From assembly GCA_905182995.1 (NCBI GenBank), contig CAJJDP010000091.1:17221-47989 (forward strand): a stretch of 30,769 nucleotides of DNA, written 5' to 3'. Under the pieces are notes generated by a model. It saw only the letters and a list, made by a program, of their open reading frames with translations. It was not told the origin of the DNA and searched no databases. Positions 1 to 9,392 of this stretch are shown piece by piece; positions within the stretch are counted from its first letter, which is position 1; the number at the start of each line of letters is the position of its first letter. The stretch is from Paramecium octaurelia (lineage: Eukaryota; Ciliophora; Oligohymenophorea; Peniculida; Parameciidae). Both the position numbers and the translations under genes were made by a program.

Positions 1-305
1 TTAATTTAGAGAATGAGAAAAATGAGCTTTTTATTAGCATAATAATAAAAGTATGACTATAAATGGCGCTCCTTTGAAGAGACTTGAACAATATCTAAGC
101 TACATTAGCATATGAAGTCTGGAGAGAATTAAAAAAATAGCTGTTTTCAATATGATTGCTGATTATAAATGATATATTTCACCCATCTAATTAGCACACA
201 CTGCAATATACAAGGCTTTTACAACTTTTGAGATATTGATTAAAACACACATAATATCCACCAAGAGAATGAAATATATATATATAATATAATTCCTCTT
301 TTATA
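1..305. other. AT-rich non-coding stretch
   Basis: I see no convincing reading frame, RNA gene or repeat here. A short (ta)n run lies near 275-292. The stretch leads into the degenerate minisatellite that follows. Confidence 0.4.
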
Positions 306-384
306 TTGCATATATATCCCTTACTAAAATCACATATTACATTGCTTATTCAATCCAATATTAAATCCACTATTAAGTCACTTT

Positions 385-790
385 ACATATTATTTATTAA
401 TTTGCCAAATTCATCCCATTTATCAACACCTATTTCATTCACTATTTCTTCGCTTAGTTCATCACATATTAAATCACCTTCTTTTTTGCCTTTCTCACCA
501 CCTATTTCATTGCCTATTTTATTGTTTATTTTAATCATCTAGTACTTCGCCTATTTAATCACATAGTTCTTCGGCCATTTCATCGTTTATTTTATCATAT
601 ATGTTGCAACACCTATTTTATCATACATATATCATCACCAATTCCATCACCTATTAGATTGCCAATTTCGTAACATATTTCATCTCCAAATTGATTGCCA
701 ATTTCATACCATCATTCATTGATTACTTCATCTCCTATTTTACCAGAAGTATTTCATCGCCTATTTCATCGCCAAATAGGGGTTCATCAA
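385..790. repeat. Decayed minisatellite, core CCTATTTCATCR
   Basis: Variants of a core of about 12 bases (cctatttcatcg, ccaatttcat, cctattttat) recur irregularly about every 12 to 24 bases. Read on the minus strand the core is GATGAAATAGGC, which would encode D-E-I-G in one frame, but the spacing is irregular and no frame is kept. I read it as an eroded tandem repeat, possibly derived from an Asp/Glu-rich coding repeat. The open frame on the plus strand through this stretch is a by-product of the repeat. Confidence 0.55.
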
Positions 791-905
791 AATTGTAAAA
801 TTTGTAAAAGCCTCCGACCACATTGCTGCCATCTTAGGGTCAGTCATATACCAGTCGTGACCAACCCCTTTATAATCATTAAATTTGGTATTTCATTCCA
901 CAATT
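728..905 (-). pseudogene. Short protein remnant, unidentified
   Basis: On the minus strand a frame runs from about base 885 to a TGA at 730-728 and reads GVGHDWYMTDPKMAAMWSEA and onward, which looks like real protein. Just upstream the reading switches to a neighbouring frame (ELWNEIPNLMIIKG), so a frame change or lost intron near base 870 is likely. Its 3' end merges into the minisatellite. The GxGHDW motif would suit an alpha/beta-hydrolase-like or other enzyme, but I do not recognise the family. It is probably a relic. Confidence 0.3.
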
Positions 906-978
906 CTGCCTTAATTTATATAATTCTATTATTTTGTAAATATTACTTTATTTAATTCTACAATTAACATTAATTATT

Positions 979-3900
979 ATGAGATTTAAAATTTTTCTAA
1001 TTTATACAACTCATCAATCTCAAATTTATTCTTTTCATGCTAATTCTTTCAACACAGATGGTAATTTCTTATACTTTATATTTTAGGATGGAATTGTTTA
1101 AATAGTAACTGTAATTTTTATAGTTGTTATGGGAGTAATTATTTTGGGTAATATGATACTTCTTCACCTCATGGTGTTATTGTTAGTAGAATATTTTTAA
1201 ATCTAGAGAATCATTCTCATATCACAGTGGAATTACAGTTGTTATAGTAAGATAATAAAAATTTCAATAGATATTTAGGTCATTATAATGCTCCTGTTTT
1301 TAGCATAGACCATAATTATAGAAATGATCTTTCTGTTACCTCTTAAAGCCACACATGTGGAAGAATAGTAACGATATCTGGAACTATTTAACATAGAAGA
1401 TCAACTCTTTGGACATGGATAAATAACTATTGGGTAGGAGGATTTGTATCATTCTCATTAAGTATCATTGAATGTTAGTATGATTGCGCTGGGTGCATAG
1501 AGAATTAGCAAATATTTTGCTTAAATGGTTATTTCATTCATATTCATTAAATTAGAAATATATCACAATCTCAAATGGATGGACTTTTTCATCAAATTAT
1601 TTTTAAGACTTTAATTGTGGAGGTTGCTAATACTTGCAATTTTAGCAAATTAAATATTAGACTTGGCTACCTCTTCATTAAGATGTATTGATAAATTTTT
1701 TTATATATGATCCAATTACAATAATTGTAGATTATTCATGTGGAATAAAAACCTTAAGTACTTCTGGTGATTAATAAATAGAAGTACTAATAGAAAACCA
1801 TTGTGATCCTATATTATCATTGAAAATTACAACTCTACCAACCTCTAATTATTGTTTTCTAAGAGATTTTGAGGTATTTTATACTTAACCAGAAAAACAG
1901 ATAGTTAACAAATTGAATGAAGGTTGTTTAGAGTATATTGATGACAAATGCCTGATTTGTTAAGAAGGCTGGATTGAAGATAAGTTTCTTGAAAATTGCC
2001 ATCCAATTTGTGGTGATGGAATGATTTAAGATTAATATTGTCATATAAGTGTATCTTAAACTTAAGCAGAAATAGTAGTAAGCAAATTGAATGAAGGTTG
2101 TTAAATGTAAATTGATAATTCGTGCTTGAACTGCAAAGAAGGTTGGATTAAAGATGATTTTCTTGACAATTGTCATCCATTTTGTGGTGATGGAATTATA
2201 TAAGGTTAAGAAGAATGTGATGATGCTAATCTAATATCTAATGATTCTTGTTATTAATGCAAATATTCATGCATCAACTTTTGCAAAACCTGTGTATTTG
2301 GAATATGTTTTGAATGTGTGTTTTGAATTTGATCTTAATTCTGATTTTAATTGTGTGTCTTTGTGTGGGGATGGTAATATAGTTCCTTATTCGGCTGAAT
2401 AATGTGATCTCACAGATGATGGAATGGGATCATTGTTAGGATTGCAGATTTATATTAATAGCTAATTGCAAACGTTAATTACTTTCAATGTGCTTGGTGT
2501 GTGAACTAGGATATTAACTCTTAGAAAATGCATGCTTCCCTCATTGTGGAGATAAATACGTTCTCAAATATTATGAGGAATGTGATGATGGAAATTTACA
2601 ACCTTATGATGGTTGTTTTGAATGTAAATTTCAATGTGCTGAAGATTGCAACATATGATCTAGGGGAATGCATTTTAAAATATGGATATGGGTATAAGTT
2701 TGTTAATGATAAGTTCCTTTCAATTTGTGGTGATCAAATTGTCACAATTGAAGAGGATTGTGATGATGGCAATACTTTATAATTTGATGGTTGCTTCAAC
2801 TGCAAGTATTCTTATTCATGTCCAGAAAATTGCAAACTATGCTATCAAGGTACCTGTTTAGAGTGCAATGATCAATACTAATTATTAAATTCAAATTAAT
2901 GCATTTTATAATTAAATTGTGGAGATGGTTTGGTTTAGAAATAAGAATAATGCGATGACGGAAATGATTAAGTAGTAGATGGATGTAAGGATTGCTTGAT
3001 TGAATAAAATTGGATATGCAACGCGATGACAAGAAATTCTCTAAGCGAATGCACATTTGTTAAAGCTCCAAAATTATAAATTACTTACCTCAACATGACT
3101 TCAAATAAATAATACCTAAGCATTTAATTTAATTAATAAGTAAAAATATACACTACTTAACCATTATCAGAAACAATAATTTTTACAATATCAAAGGTAG
3201 ACAAGAAAAATTGGAATAGCAGCTTATATATCATTCAGGATGTGGGATCATATGTGAGTTTTGGAGAATATATTATCGAAATAAGTGTATATCAATTACT
3301 TGAATTTAAACCCATCTTAACAATTTTAGTAAATCAGACAGTTGCTAATATAGATAATGTTGCTTTGGAGGACTTTACAAAATCAATAACTTTACAATAT
3401 CCAAAATATCTTGATGAAACTTAGAAGGATTATTCTGATAGATTGAAAAGTTTAAATATTTATTTAATCTATGCTTTGTCTGGGATTACCTGTCTAAATC
3501 TACTCGCAGGAAATGGGGATTTATTTATCGAAATTTTGGCAATCCTTTAATTTCAGCAATATTTGAGGTACATTAATCTGTAATTTCCAGAAAATTTAGA
3601 GATTTATTTTTCTATTAATGATTTGATAACAATCCAACCTCTATTAGAATTTATAGACTTTTTATCAATATTTTAGTTCATTGATCTTTAGTATAATTAA
3701 GAATCATATTCAGAGGGAAAATTTAATGTTTACAAATAGAACCCAAGTTTGATCATAAATCTTTCCTGCCAAATATTATAATGCTTGATATTTTTATTCA
3801 TTATTATGTTGTACCAATTAATAAAGAAAATTATGTACAAATGGATATTTTGTTCTAGAAACTTTTACTATGCCTCGACTTTATCCTTATACATAAAACC

Positions 3901-4579
3901 AAAATTCATTTTAAGGTGTGAGGAATCCTTTTATAAAATTTGCCTAGATATACTTAATTTGAAAAAGTTGATGTCTTTTTAAGGTTTATAAAAAGCCTTA
4001 ATTCTGAATGGTTGGGATATGATATTTAAAACTCAATTGTACATGCGAAACATTTAAACGAATAGTTACTTGGATATTGTATAACTTTTTATAGCAAGCA
4101 TAATTCTTATTCTTTATTTTACCATATTATTAGATGGTTTCAAATCTAAATAAAAATTATAAAAGATGAAAAGGTTTGAAATTTTATGTTTTGGAAGATA
4201 ATTTTTCTTTTTAATCTTCTTGATTAATATTTAAAGATCCCAAATATTATAATTAGGATTACTCCTATTAACAAGTATCTTTTAGATTAGCTTGTTATTT
4301 ATCTATAGGCATATATAAAATAAAAATAAATAAATTGTCTAGTTGGTAGTAGAGATATCAGTACTGAGTTTTATGCTCAGTTCATTCTTATACATCAAAG
4401 ATTGTGATGAATATTTTAATGAGAGCAAAAAAATTATTTTAGGATGGATTCATATAGTCATTCTATCTTCGGGTCTAATTTTAGAAGTAATTTTTATTAT
4501 CACAGATTTATATATAAATTGGAAAAAAATATACAAAAGAACGAAACCATAATGTGCGAGAAATCCATTATTTATATGA
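979..4579 (+). CDS. Cysteine-rich surface-type membrane protein (Myxococcus Cys-rich / DUF4215-like repeats), frame-disrupted
   Basis: ATG at 979 opens a short hydrophobic leader (MRFKIFLIYTT). A 26-nt intron (1061-1086) is followed by a region rich in Trp, Gly and Cys, then Cys-rich repeats ending in motifs such as CGDGIIQGQEECDDAN, EECDDGN and EQCDDGNDQVVDGC. The C-terminal third (from about 3240) has several hydrophobic helices and ends at TGA 4577-4579. Proteins of this architecture are expanded in Paramecium and are expected at the cell surface. I needed frame changes near 1575, 2324, 2425 and 2655. The last three are each +1, so the original frame is regained and stays open for 640 codons to the end. 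No intron explains them, so the gene is either a young pseudogene or carries base-calling errors. Without them the product would be near 1,190 residues. The family call is firm at the level of motifs, and the exact partner or role is unknown. Confidence 0.75.
1061..1086 (+). other. 26-nt intron in the Cys-rich gene
   Basis: The segment begins GTAATT and ends TTTTAG. Removing it joins GAT-G to GA-TGG and connects the leader frame to the downstream frame reading WNCLNSNCNFYSCYG. Length and ends match typical Paramecium introns. Confidence 0.75.
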
Positions 4580-4972
4580 ATATAATATAAATAGATTTTA
4601 GATATAAATTACTTTTGCAAGCTATTTTTCATTGCACTAACTGATATTACATTCTAAAGAAATAAATAATAATATCATATAAATTTCTTTCTTTTTAACT
4701 ATGTTTTGCTTATCCAAACATTATATATCTGCCATTCAACCTTATAAGTTTTATCAACAAAATAAGGAATGGCTACATCTTTACTTTTAGTATCTAACTA
4801 TTGAAAGTATTGCCAAGGCTTAATGTACCAATATTTATTCTGTTTTTAATTTATTTAATATTTTATTTACTTTTTTTTTCTTCACAAATGAATTATTCTA
4901 AATTTATCATTGAGAGTTTCAATTTCTTCGAAACCTCCTTAATGCCAGACCTTTCATTTATTTTTCTTTCAA
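4580..4972. other. Intergenic space between two convergent genes
   Basis: AT-rich, with no recognised motif. A plus-strand frame of about 120 codons (4645-5016) is open but is made of low-complexity hydrophobic residues, and a frame of that length is expected by chance in a one-stop code, so I do not call it. Confidence 0.4.
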
Positions 4973-7900
4973 TCATAAATCACGATGCAAGTATTCTTTG
5001 GATTTTGGACATCTGATTGCTTTGATTTATAAATTTAGAAATTTTCTCATATTCAAACTACTATATTATTCTCTAAAAAAGCAAATACTTATTCTAAATT
5101 AGGTTTATGTAATAGAAGAACTAACTGGTTCCAATTTTGGTATATATAGCATTGGAAATTAATCAATGACTGAGGGGAAGAGTTTAAGCCAATGCTAAAG
5201 TTTTAATTAATATTCATACTACTTTTTGACATAGTATTAAGAAATGGCTGGTAATTTGTCAAATGAACAGAAATAGTTTCCGATTGGTATTGTGTCTAAG
5301 TTGATGCATTCATTTTGTATCTATAAATTTACCTTTAATCTAATAAGGTTAAATAAAAAATAAGAAATAATTTAGAATATTGATTTAAATATATTTCTAT
5401 TGATATACTTATTCGATTTCACAAATATGATGTCTTGTGAACATATTAACCTATGTATATATGGAGAACTACTTTAAAATTCATCTTTGTATTGTAATAA
5501 TGGGTATATTTAATATGCTTAAATAAATAAAGAATACGCAGTTTCCAATTAGTTCAATTGTAATAAAGTGAAGGCTAAAAAAAGAATTTGAAAATTACCT
5601 GTTCCATACAATGAACTCACATGTTATGGTTTTATGGCCAAAGCTTTTTCATACCATTATTGTGCTTAGTCAAATTAATTCAACCCTCTTAGGCATTCAC
5701 CTTTAAATCATTTCAATTCAAGTTTACCTTTACTACATAATGAATCAACATGTTATGGATTTATGGCCAAAGCTTTGTCATACCATTATTGGGCTTAGTC
5801 AAATTGATTCAACCCTCTTAGGCATTCACCTTTAAATCATTTCAATTCAAATTTACCTTTTCCATATAATGAACTCACATGTTATGGATTTATGGCCAAA
5901 GCTTTGCCATAACGTTATTGTGCTTAGTCAAATTGATTCAACCCTCTTAGGCATTCACCTTTAAATCATTTCAATTCAAGTTTACCTTTACTACATAATG
6001 AATCAACATGTAATGGATTTATGGCCAAAGCTTTGTCATACCATTATTAGGCTTAGTCAAATTGATTCAACCCTCTTAGGCATTCACCTTTAAATCATTT
6101 CAATTCAAATTTACCTTTACTACATAATGAATCAACATGTTATGGATTTATGGCCAAAGCTTTGTCATACCATTATTGTGCTTAGTCAAATTGATTCAAC
6201 CCTCTTAGACAATCACCTTTAAATCATTTCAATTCAAGTTTACCTTTACTACATAATGAATCAACATGTAATGGATTTATGGCCAAAGCTTTGTCATACC
6301 ATTATTAGGCTTAGTCAAATTGATTCAACCCTCTTAGGCATTCACCTTTAAATCATTTCAATTCAAATTTACCTTTACTACATAATGAATCAACATGTTA
6401 TGGATTTATGGCCAAAGCTTTGTCATACCATTATTGTGCTTAGTCAAATTGATTCAACCCTCTTAGACAATCACCTTTAAATCATTTCAATTCAAGTTTA
6501 CCTTTACTACATAATGAATCAACATGTAATGGATTTATGGCCAAAGCTTTGTCATACCATTATTAGGCTTAGTCAAATTGATTCAACCCTCTTAGGCATT
6601 CACCTTTAAATCATTTCAATTCAAATTTACCTTTACTACATAATGAATCAACATGTTATGGATTTATGGCCAAAGCTTTGTCATACCATTATTGTGCTTA
6701 GTCAAATTGATTCAACCCTCTTAGACAATCACCTTTAAATCATTTCAATTCAAGTTTACCTTTACTACATAATGAATCAACATGTAATGGATTTATGGCC
6801 AAAGCTTTGTCATACCATTATTAGGCTTAGTCAAATTGATTCAACCCTCTTAGGCATTCACCTTTAAATCATTTCAATTCAAATTTACCTTTACTACATA
6901 ATGAATCAACATGTTATGGATTTATGGCCAAAGCTTTGTCATACCATTATTAGGCTTAGTCAAATTGATTCAACCCTCTTAGACAATCACCTTTAAATCA
7001 TTTCAATTCAAATTTACCTTTACTACATAATGAATCAACATGTAATGGATTTATGGCCAAAGCTTTGTCATACCATTATTGGGCTTAGTCAAATTGATTC
7101 AACCCTCTTAGGCATTCACCTTAAAAACATTTCAATTCAAATTTACCTTTACTACATAATGAATCAACATGTAATGGATTTATGGCCAAAGCTTTGTCAT
7201 ATAATTATTGTGCTTAATCAAATTGATTCATTAATCTTAGGCATTCACCTTTAAATCATTTCAATTTAAATTTACCTTTACAACTTAATGATTCCAGATG
7301 CTATGGATTTATGGCCAAAGCCTATTCAAAATATTCAATAGCTTATTCATAGTGATCCTTTGAATATAAGAGCGTTCCTAATATTATATCTTATAATATA
7401 CCATATCCACATAATCCTAAAGGTGAATTGTTTTACATAGATAATGATAGTTTTACACATTTCTATGCTTCATCAAATTCTCCTAAATATAGTAAACATA
7501 TTCCTTTAATATTTAATGTTTAATCGATACCTTTTCCTGCCATAGCCTCCGAATAATGTGGATCTTTAATCAAAACTTTATCATATGCAGTTATAGCCTC
7601 TTGATATCTTGTTAAGGATCTTAAACAATCTCCTAAATAATCTAAGCTGAAATTAACCATAATAAAAGAAGTAGTCTTAATTAAATTCATTTAACTCAAT
7701 AGTTTTTAGATAGTATTATATTGCATTATTATATTAATGATTTTTTCTTAAGCATTCCCCTAAAATTTGCAATTCGATAATACCTTTTCTAAATTATGCT
7801 GCTGATTTTTTTTTATTTTTTGAAATACATCTTCCTTAATATTATTGAGCTTACTAATAATAATGTTAATTTTTTAATGATAATTTTTAAATATCACCTA

Positions 7901-8714
7901 AATTATTGAATAAAAAACTACCCGTTTTCAAAAAAGAGGGTTCATGTTTTGGATTAATTTTAATTATATTTATGTATATCTACTAAGCAACCTCTTACTT
8001 ATTCAATTAATTTAATGAATTTGCTTAAAATAATAATGATTATAACCTTTTTAATACAGAATTTCTACGTTATAAGGCTCAGTTAATAATAACTTATCAA
8101 ATAGTTTAATTGCTTCATTTTATTAATTTCTCATATTTAAAGAAATACCTAAAAATACATAAAGATGAATTAAAACCTTTTTGATATTCCTCTTTATTAA
8201 TTTTCATTTATTAATCAGATATCTTAAATTAAATCAGATGTAATTCTAATTTAATGAAAAGATCATCTAAAATTGTTGTTAATTTGGACAAAGGCCTTAA
8301 AACGTTGGCATTCAAATGGTTCTTAAATTCATCAAAACTAACAAAAGAATCAAGTGCTTGATATAATTAATATGGTTTTAATTAATTAATTTTATCTTCT
8401 AATCCACAGAACTTGTAAGATAAGCCAGTCATAAGCTTTTTATATGATTTGACTGTTGATTAGAATTAAATTTGACATTCTGAAATAAGACCTTTAGAAA
8501 GTTTTGATTTCTCAATTAAAAATTAATGTAATTCATGGATACTAAGGACATCTCCATCGTAATGTTAAACATGTTTATTCTACTTTTGACAATTCAGACA
8601 GAAGATTCGATTTTCATTGCAATCAATTGATTTACACCAAAAAAGGACAGGTTTTTCAGGATGATCTTTACATTCAAAATCGTAACTCTATTAAAATTAT
8701 GAGTGTTAATTCAT
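4973..8714 (-). CDS. B-box-like zinc finger plus about 20 TPR repeats protein, 21 tiny introns
   Basis: Start ATG 8714-8712 (MNQHSQFQQSYDFECKDHPE); an in-frame ATG at 8753 is an alternative. Exon 1 (8177-8714) holds a Cys/His cluster: CKDHP, WC, CNENRIFCLNC, then two His, suggesting a B-box-like zinc site, followed by a helical stretch. Twenty internal exons follow, nineteen of exactly 102 nt and one of 114 nt, each one TPR (consensus GECLRGLNQFDQAQQWYDKA then LAINPQHVDSLCSK). The introns are 23 to 28 nt, all phase 1, after the first base of the same codon, usually Gly. TPR solenoids bind other proteins, so a scaffold role is likely, with the partner unknown. After the last intron (5575-5598) one more TPR-like helix pair is followed by a frame open to TGA 4975-4973. 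That tail, about 190 codons, has no recognisable domain and could include wrong sequence. The spliced length is 3,192 nt, or 1,063 residues, and is divisible by three. No TGA interrupts any exon, so the gene looks intact. Confidence 0.85.
5575..5598 (-). other. Last intron of TPR gene (24 nt)
   Basis: GTAATT...TTTTTAG. It joins SSLYGT-A-FTLLQLNQLETAY, again phase 1 at the equivalent TPR position. Confidence 0.7.
5701..7275 (-). repeat. 129-bp tandem array: 34-codon TPR exon plus 27-nt intron
   Basis: A unit of 129 bp recurs head to tail with no indels. Introns start (plus coordinates) at 5701, 5830, 5959, 6088, 6217, 6346, 6475, 6604, 6733, 6862, 6991, 7120 and 7249, which makes 13 copies. 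Each is a 27-nt intron (minus strand GTAAAT...TTTAAAG) followed by a 102-nt exon. Between about 6127 and 6900 two unit types alternate, giving a 258-bp dimer present three times almost unchanged. Many of the differences between exon copies are synonymous or conservative (GCA-CAA/GCC-TAA for Ala-Gln, GAA/GAT, CCATAA/CCATTA). Confidence 0.92.
7378..7401 (-). other. Intron 7 of TPR gene (24 nt)
   Basis: GTATAT...TATTAG. It joins GLCGY-G-TLLYSKDHYEQAIEY and is the last intron before the near-identical array. Confidence 0.75.
7504..7530 (-). other. Intron 6 of TPR gene (27 nt, AAG acceptor)
   Basis: GTATCG...TTAAAG. It joins AMAGK-G-ICLLYLGEFDEAQ. It has the length and acceptor of the array introns but a different sequence. 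Confidence 0.75.
7633..7657 (-). other. Intron 5 of TPR gene (25 nt)
   Basis: GTTAAT...TTTAG. It joins FFYY-G-DCLRSLTRYQEAITA. Confidence 0.75.
7760..7783 (-). other. Intron 4 of TPR gene (24 nt)
   Basis: GTATTA...TTTTAG. It joins QFRK-G-ECLRKNHQYNNAIQY. Confidence 0.75.
7898..7921 (-). other. Intron 3 of TPR gene (24 nt)
   Basis: GTAGTT...TTTAG. It splits the Gly codon in LKTG-DIQKLS. The next exon, at 114 nt, is the only one that departs from 102 nt. Confidence 0.75.
8024..8046 (-). other. Intron 2 of TPR gene (23 nt, AAG acceptor)
   Basis: Reads GTTATA...TTTTAAG. Splicing gives LYQK-A-NSLNQLNKQEVAQQ and keeps the 34-residue TPR spacing exactly. The exon on each side is 102 nt. Confidence 0.75.
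8149..8176 (-). other. Intron 1 of TPR gene (28 nt)
   Basis: Reads GTTTTA...TTTTTAG on the minus strand. Its removal joins EEYQK to GISLNMRNQQNEA. The donor is GTT rather than the commoner GTA. Confidence 0.75.
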
Positions 8715-9392
8715 TATTTTATTATTAATTAATTTTATAAACTCATAAACCATTTCAATATATACAATAATATATATTATTCCAATTAAAATAATTAGCT
8801 AAAATCTATATGCAAATAGTAATTAGGTATTTCTTCATATCTAAGACTCTTTAAATTTACAGAAACTCAAAACATGGTATATTGAAATAAAACTAGTGAG
8901 ATTAAACTTAGAAGTGAAAAACGCTACTCTATTTTAAAATAACCTTTATTTGCTTTAATTATTTTGAAACAATAACTACACAGAGGGTCTTTAATAGTTT
9001 ATCCTCAGTTCTATAAATTAAGTATAATTTGACCTATAAGTAATTAACCAAAAGTGTTACTATCAGTATATAAAGTCCATATAACACTCAACTATTTTAA
9101 GTTAGGCTTATTACATAATCTTTATGGCTTCATCGATGAGAATCATGCAGATATGTAAATATAATACAATTTTAATGAGGTCAATTGGCTACTATTGTAG
9201 ATTCTACCCAAACATTTTTCCTCACACTTAAAATAACATCAATTAGCGGAATTAACAAAATCTAATTCATCCTTACTCAACAATACTAAAAGAATTCTCT
9301 ATAATGCATTAAAAAAATGAATTAACTAAATAAAACCATTATGATAGAGGGAATGCTTCCAAAATCGTTCAATGAGAGAGGAATATATATGA
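8715..9392. promoter_or_regulatory. Divergent upstream region between TPR gene and the 9.4-12.2 kb relic
   Basis: This must contain the TPR gene promoter if that gene is active. No element can be named. Short protein-like runs occur on the plus strand (for example VTISIQSPYNTQLF near 9060-9100) but no frame holds, so part of it may be the eroded 5' end of the next gene. Confidence 0.3.

Noticed and set aside
306..542. 78-residue plus-strand open frame rich in Ser, Ile and Pro
   Set aside because: It is a translation of the degenerate TTCATCACCTAT-type minisatellite and has no protein features.
1462..1484. Possible 23-nt intron GTATGA...GCATAG that would repair the frame change near 1575
   Set aside because: It would delete the Cys-rich stretch CQYDCAGCIE, which fits the protein, so I preferred a frameshift. 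It remains a weak alternative.
979..1580. The frame that continues without stop from ATG 979 past base 1061
   Set aside because: It gives no conserved features, whereas splicing out 1061-1086 leads straight into the Cys/Trp-rich frame typical of the family.
1928..2176. Minus-strand ORF inside the Cys-rich gene
   Set aside because: It is antisense to clear Cys-rich repeat coding sequence.
7030..7254. Plus-strand ORF across the 129-bp repeats (MNQHVMDLWPKLCH)
   Set aside because: It is the antisense shadow of the TPR array. The minus strand gives conserved TPR residues and exact 34-codon exons.
5701..7275. CRISPR array or satellite DNA
   Set aside because: Units are 129 bp with no distinct spacers, encode TPRs on the minus strand, and the host is a eukaryote.
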